64,000 nt of DNA from Whitmania pigra (taxonomy: Eukaryota > Annelida > Clitellata > Hirudinida > Haemopidae), in assembly GCA_021613335.1 (NCBI GenBank), contig JAJTWR010000419.1, positions 140,001 to 204,000 of the forward strand. Direction: 5' to 3'. Positions 22,475 through 33,543 of the stretch are shown here, piece after piece (the first letter of the stretch is position 1; each line of letters begins with the position of its first letter). The position numbers and the translations under genes were made by a program. The notes under the pieces were generated by a model. The model did no database searches. It was not told the DNA's origin and saw only the letters and a list, made by a program, of their open reading frames with translations.

Positions 22475-23989
22475 ATGGTAGAAAGTTTAATAAGATTCCT
22501 CAGTTCAACAATTTTGATTTCACTCATCCAGTCAAACAAAGCTGCTTTCTTTCAGAGAGCAAAGGTGTTTGAAAGAAATTCCTGCATTTTTACATTTAAA
22601 ACCAAACCACCAATATGGAAATGGCTTTTCGCGGACAATTTGACATCAAGCCCAATAACAAAGGAACTGAAAGAATGCAGCTTCTTTTGCCAGCAAGACC
22701 CAAGTTGTCTGGTTTATCAAGTCGTGAGAGTGCCAGATGGACGAGGATTCTGCCACATATATCAACAAATTCCAAACATGCTGGATGTTGGAGCCGATAT
22801 ATGCAAGTCTTTCGTGAAAAGAGGTTGTAAATTGATTAATAAAATTTCAGCATAGAATTATGTAAAGTATTTCAATAATATTTTAAATTCAAATAAATAT
22901 TACAAGTTGAATTAATTTGAAGCTAACATGGTCGTAGCCAGAAAATGATTTCGGGGTTCATTTTGAATTTTTCAAAATCAAAATCAAATTATAATAATAA
23001 TAATAAAAAAGATGGTAAGATTTTATAACGTTATATAAATCAGTAAAATTTTCAATTAAAATCAAATTTTTAATATTTCGGGGCTTCAAACCCGTATCCC
23101 CCCAAATACGTGCCTGGAGGATAAACATTAAACGTCGAATAATAACTACGGTCCAATGTAATAATTTTTTTCAACATCAACTTATTGATTGCAATTTATA
23201 ATCTTAAAGTTTCTTGTATTAAAGTCTTTTCCCCTTTTCAGAAAAGCCACTTAATTGTGTGATTCGTTGGAATCCCATAAACTATAACACAAGGTACAAC
23301 ATAGGCGGATTCAGAGTTGAAAAGGCGGACAAATCCTGGTCCATCCACAACAACTCACGTGGCATTCACATCATTGGATTGAACTCAACCACTTGCCAAC
23401 CTTACAGCCACAATGTTTTCGATACTGTGGCTTCTGCTAGCGAAAGGAAAAGATTCATCCTCTCAAGTAACTCCCAAGTTTCAACTGGATCTTTCGTGAT
23501 TGGATATTCGGTTGGAGATTTCTATGACCCTTTTCTAATGGACTACATTCAAAACACATACGGAGTGATATATGGATCTACTTACAAGAATTCTCTGGCA
23601 TTCATTTGCGTTAAAGGCACTTCAGCTAATTGTGTGAAACAAGAGTCTTTGGTTCCAGCTGGTTTCACCACATTCGTTATGGGTAATAATTGTTTAATGC
23701 TATCAAAAACATAAATTATATACTTAAAGTTATAAAAGCTTTGTAATAAATAATAAAGTAATAATTTACAAACACGAGATAAGGACAGGGTCAGGATTAT
23801 TTCTTTTCTTGTAATTTATTATTAAATAAGATAACAAATATAAATCTCTGGTTGTACACCCCATAGACACCATAAACTTATCAAACTCGGGTTTATGTTT
23901 CAGCTGAGGTTAAGAATGATCCATTCGTGCCTCTCAATTCTGATAATGGACGATTTTTGAACTTTTACCGTATGACTAATCCTAATTGA
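22475..23989 (+). CDS. Secreted PAN-ILEI protein, array copy A
   Basis: Exons 22475-22823, 23242-23682 and 23904-23989; both introns phase 1; 291 aa. Residues 1-23 are a signal peptide. A PAN/apple-like module follows with Cys at about 37, 68, 72, 78, 93 and 110 (ECSFFCQQDPSC, GFCHIYQQ). Exon 2 supplies Cys122 and an ILEI/FAM3-like domain at about 155-263: SRGIHIIGLN, NVFDTVASASER, GSFVIGYSVGDF, SLAFICVKG. Exon 3 encodes a 28-residue tail ending MTNPN. ILEI domains occur in secreted FAM3 cytokine-like proteins and in the POMGNT1 stem; PAN modules bind proteins or carbohydrates. A secreted ligand-binding role is inference. Intron 1 carries a MITE-like insertion (22926-23121) absent from copy B. 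AATAAA lies near 24056. Confidence 0.88.
22926..23121 (+). mobile_element. MITE-like insertion in intron 1 of copy A
   Basis: About 195 bases present in copy A and absent at the aligned place in copy B (near 26470). One end reads catggtcgtagccag, then a ttcggggttc block. The other end reads cgtgcctgga, preceded by gggcttcaaacccgtatcccccc; the ends are partly inverted copies. A second, opposite copy lies at 3137-3310. Non-coding. Confidence 0.6.
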
Positions 23990-26024
23990 TTTGGGACTAA
24001 AAGGACAGGTTGTAAGTTTTGAATATCTTGTTAAATTTCGAAAACTTAAAGTACAATAAAGATAAATCAAAGTTGTTTTAGAATTTTAAATTATCAAAGG
24101 AAGATATTAACATTATTCAAGTTTGATTTATTATTTTAGAGAACGATGGGCTGATGGCGAATCTGATTTGAAATGTTGTGGAACCTGATTGCTACAAATT
24201 CAACAATATTTGCAATTTCTTATAATAATTTACTACAATTAATTGATACTTTTTCAAGCTTCAACCTTAACGTGACGTATATTGCAGCATTGATTTTCAA
24301 TAGCATTCGTGTCTCAGTAATGTTATCCACTTGTGGTCTGATTAGTGATGTTTTATTTTTCGCCACTTCTCTTGAATGTTTTTTGCTTTTAAATTTTTTA
24401 CAAAATGAAGCATGCAGACATTAAAAAACGTTTTATTAATTAATTAATTAATTAACTGCATTTAACTGTTGTTAATAAAAATTATTAACATTAAACTTTT
24501 ATTGTTAATATTGCTTTGTTTATCAAAATTATACCTTTTCTATTAAATAGTGAGCAAAAGTTTCTGAATAGGAATAATCCATAAAGAACATCTAAAAGGT
24601 ATTTCGTCAATCATGGAGATCCATCTAAAAAGATTTGGTCCACTCCAAGCTGATGAAAATTTTTAAAATCAGCTTTGCAAAGCGTTTCAATGCAATCGGT
24701 TAGGTTCTACGTAAAGGCAAGACGTAATATACAAAAATATTTAAAATAATAAAATACTTGAACCCACTGACCTCGGCAAGAGTTGAATTTAGTTCAAAAC
24801 GATTACGAAATAGTTGTGCACCTGATGTTCCACCTGAAAGACCATTTGTCAAGGCAGTTGAATGGCTCGACATACTGAAGAGACAGGCGTTTGTCTTATT
24901 GTTTCCTTCTTTTTGAATGGGACATAAATGCGGGGATTTGTTATGTCATTACTTAATAGTGATAGTAATAGTATAATATTTTTTATCATATATTATAGTT
25001 AAGGAATTATAAATTAATATTGCAACTTAACGAGCTAATTACTAAATCGATACTATATATTAATTGGTGAAATTATAGTACAACATGCGAAGGTTAACTG
25101 CCAAACTTTTACTATTTAAATTTGTTAATCATCATTCATTACTATTGAATAAGTTTAACACATTATGTTACCATAATTCTTAACATTATTATTTAATTCT
25201 AATATTTATTTTACTGATGCATTTTTTAAGCTATTTGAATATATTATTTGATATTTGATAAGTTAATTAGTTAATTAGTCGGTTATCTTAATTATTTAAG
25301 TAAATGCAAATTTAAAATTGCTCAAAAAGACTAACATTTCGTAACTGAAGAAGATTGTTTAAACCTGGTTGTGGATCACAACCCAGGTGAATCCAGTCAT
25401 GCAGACAGGTGCTCAAGCTTCCAGCGTGCATTGGAACTCATCCGGGAGAATTAACCAATCTGATGCAATCCTCTTCAGATTTTTCACAATCGTTTCAAAC
25501 GTTTAAATTTAGTTTGGGTAATGATTATGATTAGTTTGTCCATAAATTTAAGTGTTAAAGCACATAATTTTATTTAGCATTTTTATCTTTGATTTTAATC
25601 AATTAGTGGGCGAACGGAAGGCGGAGCTTATTTTGACATGCCATTAATATTAACAACGTCATCTTCTGCGGTTTTAGCCTTTGTTTCTTCAATGGACTTC
25701 TTTTGAGCAATTAAAAAAAAAATAATTCACTGACATGATAAATGGGGTTAGTTGAAGAACTCACCTTAATACTGTCACGAAGTGACGAAATAATTTGAGC
25801 ATACGTTTTTCGACAACAGACAACATAATTAGAATTTCTATCGTAAAAAACCGATAAAAGTTGCGTTTCAATCGCATTCGTAGCAAATTTAGAAGCCTGA
25901 TTTAGAAATTGAAAAATTCTAAATGTTCTTACTTATTAAATAAATTTAAACAGTGGTTATAGAATTCAAGGCTCTAAAATAAATTTTTTGCTAATTTGAG
26001 TCAGTAAACACATCCTAAGTAAAA
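23990..26024. other. Intergenic unit between copies A and B
   Basis: Duplicated non-coding DNA. From 24184 to about 24950 is a block repeated at about 30200-30790, 36120-36660 and 42690-43440. From about 25375 to 26024 is the upstream block shared with copies C, D and E. Small frames inside (for example 24173-24424) follow the repeat rather than coding constraint. No gene called. Confidence 0.55.
25773..25785. promoter_or_regulatory. Conserved palindrome upstream of copy B
   Basis: gtcacgaagtgac is a GTCA-N5-TGAC palindrome about 240 bases before the copy B start. Related sites precede copies C (31572), D (38273 and 38373) and E (44708). This could be a dimeric transcription-factor site; the function is inferred only from symmetry and recurrence. 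Confidence 0.35.
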
Positions 26025-28206
26025 ATGACAGCAAATTTTCTAGGACTTTTAAGTTCAGCAATTTTATTGGCATTCCTCCAAACAAACAAAGCTGCTTTCT
26101 TTCAGAGAGCAAAAGTGTTTGAAAGAAATTCCTGCATTTTTACATTTAAAACCAAACCACCAATATGGAAATGGCCTTTCGCGGACAATTTGACATCAAG
26201 CCCAATAACAAAGGAACTGAAAGAATGCAGCTTCTTTTGCCAGCAAGACCCAAGTTGTCTGGTTTATCAAGTCGTGAGAGTGCCAGATGGACGAGGATTC
26301 TGCCACATATATCAACAAATTTCAACCATGCTGGATGTTGGAGCCGATATATGCAAGTCTTTCGTGAAAAGAGGTTATCATTTGATTAATGAAATTTCAT
26401 CAAAGAATTATATAAAGTATTTCAATAATATTTTAAATTTAAATAAATATTGCAAGTTTAATTAGTTTGAAGCTTAAACATTAAAAGTTGAATAAAAATT
26501 ACTATCTAATGTATTAATTTTGTTCAAAATCAACTTATTGGTTTCATGCAATTTATAATCTTAAAGTTACTTGTATTAAAATTTATTCCCTTTTTCAGAA
26601 AAACAACTTAATTGCGTGATTCGTTGGAACCCCATAAACTACAACACAAAGTACAACATGGACGGATTCAGAGTTGAAAGGGCTGACAAATCCTGGTCCA
26701 TCAACAACAACTCACGTGGCATTCACATCATTGGATTGAACCCAACCACTTGCCAACCTTACAGCCACAATGTTTTCGATATTGTGGCTTCAGCTAGCGA
26801 AAGGGACAGATTCACCCTCTCAAGTGATTCTCAAGTTTCAACTGGATCTTTCGTGATCGGTTATTCGGTTGGAGATTTCTTTGACTTTTTTCTGATGGAC
26901 TACCTTCAGAACACATACGGAGTGAAATATGGATCTGGTTACGATTATTCTCTGGCATTCATTTGCGTTAAAGGCACTTCAGATTATTGTAAGAAACAGG
27001 AGGGTTTGTATCCAGCTGGTTTCACCATATTCGTTATGGGTAATAATTGTTTAATGTTATCAAGAATATAAAGTATTGAAATAACCCGGGAGTCCGCAAA
27101 TTATTAAGTTAACTAACGAGCACGAAAAAGATACCAAATTATTTTATTATAATTAATTATTTAGCAATATAAACTTAATCAATTTCAATAAACGCGTTTA
27201 CAACATTACACCCTCCTTAAATCTGCTCGAATTATCTGCTTAAATCCCGAATAGACTGTTCCCCGTGATACTTCGCCAGTCGGCGGATGTGTGTCACCTT
27301 CATTTTTACTCTTGGAACACAATCTCTATCATGGTGTCCATGTATCACTATCGAGTCAATGCAAGCTTGTCTTCCTCCTGCATTTCCACAAAAATGCTTA
27401 ATGAAAAAGATCAGCAAAACCAATAATAACATCAAAGGCTCCCCCCGAGTCTCTGATGATGTCTGAATGCCAGAATGTTTGTTAAAGCTGAGAATTCCTC
27501 AAGTGAATTTCTCAGATATTGACTCAATCTCTTCAACTTCGTACTCATGACCGTTGAGCATTTCACTGTCAACATTTCCATTCTTCGTTGCAATGATATC
27601 CGCAGCCTTGACTTCCACGACATCCACCGCCGAACTGAATTCGGCCACCTCCAACTCAAATCGCTTGCTACTGTTCTCCCTGGCCAGTTTTTCCATCGAT
27701 TCCTCAACGCAAGGAGGCTCCACTCTGGTCTCTACCAAAGTCTCTCCTTCAATTAGGAATCCATGTTGTCTCTTCAAAATCACTTCATTTCTTCCAAGAA
27801 TTGTTGATACGGCCTCCTTAATTATTCTCTCCATTAGTTTACAAACTACAGAAGTTAAGTTTATTGGATTCTAATTGGATGGCAAACCCCAACTTCCTTT
27901 CTTGAACAGAGAAACCACTATTGCATTTTCCCAATTTTCTGGTTAATGTGGGTTGAAGTACAAGTATAAGCAGATCGATATTAACTGGCTTAATCGCCTA
28001 ACAAAATCTATTAACCGAAGAATAAAAATTATTCAGTATCATCTTTAATTCTTATAATTAATTGTAAAAAGTGATAACTAACATAAATCCCCGATTTGTA
28101 TCTTATAGATAAATGGATTAATGTTTCAGCTGAGGTTAAGGACAGTCCATTTGTGATTCTTGGTGAGGATAACGGAAGATTTATGAAAGCATATCGTACA
28201 TTTTAG
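26025..28206 (+). CDS. Secreted PAN-ILEI protein, array copy B
   Basis: Exons 26025-26373, 26599-27039 and 28130-28206; both introns phase 1; 288 aa. The signal peptide is MTANFLGLLSSAILLAFLQ. PAN-like Cys spacing matches copy A (ECSFFCQQDPSC), and exon 1 is almost identical to A over the PAN module. The ILEI domain has NVFDIVASASER, GSFVIGYSVGDF and SLAFICVKG; the variable segment reads FDFFLMDYLQNTYGV. Exon 3 encodes a short tail ending KAYRTF. Intron 2 is 1090 bases, holding a minus-strand segment that begins with a LINE reverse-transcriptase piece (27235-27945). The exon-3 acceptor context (tttcag before ctgaggttaag) is conserved, so the gene looks intact. AATAAA near 28266. Confidence 0.86.
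27235..27945 (-). mobile_element. LINE reverse-transcriptase fragment joined to unknown sequence
   Basis: On the minus strand, 27945-27757 encodes a recognisable early RT stretch: ENWENAIVVSLFKKGSW, NPINLTSVVCKLMERIIKE and KRQHGF. After QHGF the frame runs on (to 27499) through an acidic Glu/Val-rich segment that is not RT-like, then through further AT-rich DNA with a small frame (27232-27435, a Cys/His-containing HFCGNAGGRQACIDS). The element sits in intron 2 of copy B; shorter RT pieces occupy the equivalent intron of copy E and of relic J. Confidence 0.6.
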
Positions 28207-28804
28207 CATTTAAGCAAAACCAGATGAGGTTTGATGTGATTGTTTTGTTAAATTTTGAAATGTATGGAAAATAAAGATGATCCAAAGCTACTTTATAATT
28301 TTATTAATATTAACTACGATGTAAATCGAAGGTATTAAAATTGTTTAATTTTGTTTTATTTTTTAGACGAAAATCTGAAAATGACAAAGAATCTATCACG
28401 AAATATTGAGAACTTCATTGATTTTTCAGATTTTGCAATATTTGCATTTTATTGAAATAATAATTATCATTATTCGATTGATAACTTTTCAAGTTTCTTC
28501 TTGTGACACGTATTTTAACAATAATTTAGTCAATAATTAACTTTGGCATTCAGTATCAGTCATATTGCTTAATGTTTAGCTAGTATGGTTTTGTTAGTGA
28601 TTTTCAATCTTTCATCGCTTCGCTTGAATGCATTTTACTTTTAAATTTTTCCGAAAATGAATTAAGCGGAAACCAAGAAAAGTTTTATTGATTATCTAAT
28701 TGTATTTGTTTGCATTTTTGAATAAATATAAAATAAAGGTATTTGGTCAATCACTACAAAAATAGAGATTACAAATGAAAATTTAACAATTGAATATCCA
28801 AGAA
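28207..28804. other. Downstream unit of copy B
   Basis: 3' flank with the poly(A) signal near 28266 and a block (gacgaaaatctgaaaatg onwards) repeated after copies C, D, E and relic J. No gene. Confidence 0.55.
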
Positions 28805-29515
28805 GGTGTGGAAGAATAAGGGCGTGCTCGCTTCCCAATGCTTCTGTTGCTAACCATGTACCGGTTGGTGAAGTTGAGTGGCTGACGATGAGCGAAGACC
28901 AGGTGTTTGGCGGCGATCTGTTAGGTGATGGAGATAAGGTGGGGTGGATGTTGCTAGAGTGTGATATGTCATGAGGACAATTTTCAAAGTGATGACTATG
29001 GATCGGCAATTAGTGCAATTTCTTTCGGTATTCTATTCTATGCTATTGAGGGTAGGGTTGAGGAGAACAAGCTTGGCAAGCTTGTTTTGGACGCGTTGCA
29101 AGGATTGAATTAAAGATGTGCCATAAAGAAGAAATTTACAATAGTCTAGGAAAGAGAGAACAAGGCACCGCGCAAAGGCGGAAGTTATATCAACGGAAAG
29201 TAGGGGACGGATATGCCGGATCGCCCAGATGATTGCAGGAATTGAAAATAGAGGCGGAATGTTCTTTAAAGATGCGGTGTGAATCAAAAATAGCCCCGAG
29301 GAGCTTGAGGGTAGTAGAGGAAGAAAGGAGGGTGCCAGCGATGCTTATAGAAAAAAGAGGCGACAGAGATTTCAGGCGAGCGGGTGTGCCAATGAACATA
29401 ATTTTAGATTTCTGAGGATTTAGTTGGAAAAAGTTAACGAGATGCCAATCATTGATGGCATCCGTGCACTTTCGCAAATTCTCGAGTTGATCTGAGGTGC
29501 TCTGGCTGGACAAAT
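28805..29515 (-). mobile_element. L2-like LINE 3' fragment
   Basis: Minus-strand frames read in order as the 3' half of a non-LTR polyprotein, with frameshifts: LRKCTDAINDWH, LNPQKSKIMFIGT, TLKLLGAIFD, then SFLDYCKFLLYGTS, LQRVQNKLAKLV, then VLMTYHTLATSTPPYL and further. It interrupts the duplicated block downstream of copy B right after ccaagaag (compare 42312). It is a different family from the element at 12850. Confidence 0.8.
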
Positions 29516-29584
29516 GTTAATGTTAGACAAAGGTGAATAATAGGTTGTGAAAAGCAAAGGTCTCTGGACAGAGCATTTTTTGAA

Positions 29585-30199
29585 CATATTTGAACTAGGA
29601 GTTTGTACGACTATTTGCCGATTTCAAATTACTGGAGAAAGAATTTGATTTGTTGACTGTGCCATTAAAAATAGACGTTAATAGTGAACTTCAGTTTGAG
29701 TTAGAAGGCCTACAGAATGACATTGTTCTTGAAGAGCAGTTCAAAGAATTAAAACTGATAAAATTCTGGTCATCACTGCAGAAGATTAAATTCATAAATT
29801 TTTAAATTTTCGCCATAAAGATGTTTACCTTATTTGCATGCACATATATTTGGGAGCAAACTTTTTCAACGATGAACCTCAACAAATCCTTATGTCGATC
29901 TCAGTTGACTGATGAAAATTTGACTTCAATAACGAGAATTTCGACCAGTACAATCAGTCCAGATTTTGAAAAACTTCTTTTGCGTGTTCTCAGGTGTATA
30001 GTTCGCACCAAAGCTTGATAAAAAGTAAATTTTAATTGCTTATTTTTATTATAATTGCATTTTATTAAGTTCACTACGTGGCTGCATCTGTTTAGTCTTG
30101 TCTGACACTTACAGAAAGTGTCAAATTTTGTAACCTGGCCCTCGAGAATGTTTTGGAACTCTAAGTGGCCCCTCGGTCCAAAAGGCTTGCCCACCCCTG
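29585..30199 (+). mobile_element. hAT transposon, 3' part
   Basis: Plus-strand sequence encodes the C-terminal part of a hAT transposase with one or more stops: LLEKEFDLLTVPLKI, ELQFELEGLQNDIVL, then ACTYIWEQTFSTMNLNKS, RSQLTDENL and TISPDFEKLL. The right terminus is cttgcccacccctg, with ctacaaat flanking; the same ctacaaat marks the empty position in the copy A unit (24184). The left terminus is missing, abutting the LINE fragment. Inactive. Confidence 0.8.
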
Positions 30200-31739
30200 C
30201 TACAAATTTTACAATATTTGCAATTTCTTATAAGAATTTACTACAATTAATTGACTTTTTCAAGCTTCAACCTTAACGTGACGTATATTGTAGCATTGAT
30301 TTTCAGTAGCATTTGTATCTCTGTAATGTTATACACTTGTGGTCTGAATAGGGATGTTTTATTTTTCGCCACTTCTCTTGAATGCTTTCTGCTTTTAAAT
30401 GTTTTACAAAATGAAACATGCAGACATCAAAAAACGTTTTATTAATTAATTATTTGAATTTAACTATGAAAAAATATTTAAAATAAGAAAATATTTGAAC
30501 CCACTGACCTCGGCTAGAGTTGAACTCAGTTTAAAACGATAACGAAATAGTTGTGCACCTGATGTTCTACCTGAAAGATCATTTGTCAAGGCAGTTGAAT
30601 GGGTTGACATACTGAAGAGACAAACGCTTGTCTTATTGTTTCTTTTTGAATGGGACATAAATGAGGGGATTTGTTCTGCTTAATAGTAATAGTAGTAGTA
30701 GTATATTTTTTATCATATATTATAGATTAAGTAATGCGATATTATTACAATTGCTATAGCAAGTATTTGTTATTATATAGCTAGCTCAGAGGGTAGCATG
30801 CCTGCGAACGATGGTAAAAGCAGCAGTCGTTAAGTGTCGTGTTCGCGACCCAGCTTGCACCGCCACAAAGCGCCCTTTGGATGCGGCATATACAAATGGT
30901 TGAGCGGCGCCCCTGAAATTACACGGAAGTAACCCAGAAAGCTTTTGAGTAAGCTTATTAAGCAAGAATTCAGTTATTAGAACTGAATAATCTAGATGAG
31001 GATTCGAGTATTTCAAACTTCAGGTTGTGTTGGATTTTTAGATGGTTTGTTAAGACTGCTTGTGCTTCTATTTTGTGTGTCTATAATGTAATAACGACTT
31101 CATAGAAAAACATACCAAATATAACCAAATATAAGCTTCCAGCGTGCATTGGAACTCATCCGGGAGAATTAACCAATCTGATGCAATCCTCGTCAGAGAT
31201 TTCACAATCGTTTCAAAAGTTTAAATTTAATTTGGGTAATGATTATGATTAGTTTGTCCATAAATTTAAGTGTTAAAGCACATAATTTATCTAGCATTTT
31301 TATCCTTGATTTTAATCAATTATTGGGCGAACGGAAGGCGGAGCTTATTTTGACATGTCATTAATATTAACAACGTCATATTTTGCTGTTTTAGTTTTTA
31401 TTTCTTCAATGGACCTCTTTTGAGCAATTAAAAAAAATAGTTCACTGGCATGATAAATGGGGATAGTTAAAGAACTCAGCTTTATACTGCCAAAATAGAT
31501 CAAAGATAGTAAAAAAAAAATAGTTCACTGACATGATAAATGGGGTTAGTCGAAGAAGTCAGCTTAATACTGTCACGAAGTAACAAAATAATTTGAGCAT
31601 ACGATTTTCGACAACAGACATCATCGTAAAAAACCCATAAAAATTGCGTTTCAATCGCATTCGTAGCACATTCAGAAGTATTAGAAATTGAAAAATTTTA
31701 CAAGTTCAGTTTGAGTCAGTAAACACATCCTAAGCAAAA
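30200..31739. other. Intergenic unit between copies B and C
   Basis: Repeated block (30200-30790; compare 24184, 36120 and 42690), a SINE (30776-30915), then the type-1 upstream block (31135-31739). No gene. Confidence 0.55.
30776..30915 (+). mobile_element. tRNA-derived SINE, 3'-truncated
   Basis: The A-box-like tagctcagagggtagcatgc and B-box-like gtgttcgcgaccc lie about 45 bases apart, followed by a gcgccctttggatgcgg body. It is nearly the same as 36678-36849, but the aatggttgagcggcgcccctg part is followed directly by unrelated flank, so the AT tail has been deleted here. Confidence 0.75.
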
Positions 31740-33543
31740 ATGACAGCAAATTTTCTAGGACTTTTAAGTTCAGCAATTTTTTTGGCATTCCTCCAAACAA
31801 ACAAAGCTGCTTTCTTTCAGAGAGCAAAAGTGTTTGAAAGGAATTCCTGCATTTTGTCATTAAGAAGAAATCTAGCAATAAGGACATGGCCTTACGCGGA
31901 CAATTTGACATCAAGCCCAATAACAAAGGAACTGAAAGAATGCAGCTTCTTTTGCCAGCAAGACCCAAGTTGTCTGGTTTATCAAGTCGTGAGAGTGCCA
32001 GATGGACGAGGATTCTGCCACATATATCAACAAATTTCAAACATGGTGGACGTTGGAGCCGATATATGCAAGTCTTTCGTGAAAAGAGGTTATAAATTGA
32101 TTAATTAAATTTCATAACAGATCATGTAATTGTGCAAATGGTTATTGAAATATTTGCAATTTAAAAATAGAAATTGAATTAATTTGATGCGTAAAAAAGG
32201 AATATCGAACGTTGAATAATGACTACTGTCTAATGTAATGATTTTATTTAAATTAAACGTATTGGTGACATGTAATTTCTAATATTTTTATCTGGACTCT
32301 TTTTCAGAAAATCCACTTGATTGCATAATTCGTTGGAACCCCATAAACTACAACACAAAGTACAACATGGAAGGATTCAGGGTTGAAAGGGCGGACAAAT
32401 CCTGGTCCATAAACAACAACTCACGTGGCATTCACATCCTTGGATTGAACCCAACCACTTGCCAACCTTACAGCCACAATGTTTTCGATACTGTGGCTTC
32501 AGCTAGCGAAAGGAACAGATTCACCCTCTCAAGTGATTCTCAAGTTTCAACTGGATCTTTCGTTATCGGATATTCAGTTGGAGATTTCTTTGACCCTTCT
32601 CTACTGAACTACCTTCAGAACACATACAAAGTGATATATTCATCTTTTTACAAGAATTCTCTGGCATTCATTTGCGTTAAAGGCACTTCAGCTTATTGTA
32701 AGACACAGGATTCTTGGGTTCCAGCTGGTTTCACCACATTCGTTATGGGTAATAATTGTTTAATTCTATCAAGATTAAAAAGTATATACAAATGCAAATG
32801 CAAATTTATGTGCTTAAATTTTGTTTGACATCCTAAATTGTCTACCTTCTGAAGTTGTTCCTTTTATGAGTATTAGTAACTGTGATAATTTTTATTTAAA
32901 TTTATTAATATTATTTGGTCGTTGAATGAAGTCAAAATGTTCAAAATTTGATTTTTTTAAAATTTGTAATTTGAGCCTCTTTGATCCAAGATCACCAACA
33001 ACAGTGAACTGGAATGCAGAAGGTTGTTCGCTATAAGACACAAACTACGAGTTTATCTCGCAGTTCTTGTAGCAGGAGATGGAACAGTGACATGTAGACA
33101 TTACGTAACTGTTTCGAGGATGATTGAAACACTAATGGGACCATCTAGCAAAAATTGCATAATTTTGATTATTGGAATTCAAATGAAAAGTCTAGGTTTG
33201 AAAGTGGACTAGATGTAGATTTCATTGCACTGCATGTAGCGTCGGGTGATGGCATGTAGTATTTATCACATTTAACACTGGTTAAGGCAGGGTTGAAGTG
33301 CAGGCGGATCGTAATTAACTGAAATTAATTAATCGCCTAACAAATTCTATAATTCGAACAATAAAATGTATTCAGCATCATCCTTAATTCTTATAATTAA
33401 TTGTAAAACGTGATAATTAATATAAATCTCTGATTGTGTATCTTATAGATAAATGGATTAATGTTTCAGCTGAGGTTAAGGACAGTCCACTTGTGATTCT
33501 TAGTCCGGATGACGGAAAATTTATGAAAACATACCGTTTTTAG
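31740..33543 (+). CDS. Secreted PAN-ILEI protein, array copy C
   Basis: Exons 31740-32088, 32308-32748 and 33470-33543; both introns phase 1; 287 aa. The signal peptide and PAN Cys pattern are as in copy B, but residues 38-50 differ (ILSLRRNLAIRTW). Exon 2 encodes the ILEI core (IHILGLN, NVFDTVASASER, GSFVIGYSVGDF, SLAFICVKG) and the variable segment FDPSLLNYLQNTYKV. Exon 3 is a short tail ending KTYRF. Intron 2 (721 bases) holds a truncated copy (about 32990-33260) of the coding-like segment found at 46483. The usual poly(A) hexamer is aataat here (about 33607). Confidence 0.86.

Noticed and set aside
22615..22830. Second-frame ORFs over every exon 1 (for example 22615, 26165, 31886, 38654, 45071)
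   Set aside because: Out-of-frame shadows; the correct frame has the signal peptide, PAN Cys pattern and in-phase splice site.
29821..30018. Independent host gene for the 65-codon frame with WEQTFSTMNLNKS
   Set aside because: It is the decayed C-terminus of a hAT transposase, with upstream in-frame pieces separated by a stop and a transposon terminus just downstream.
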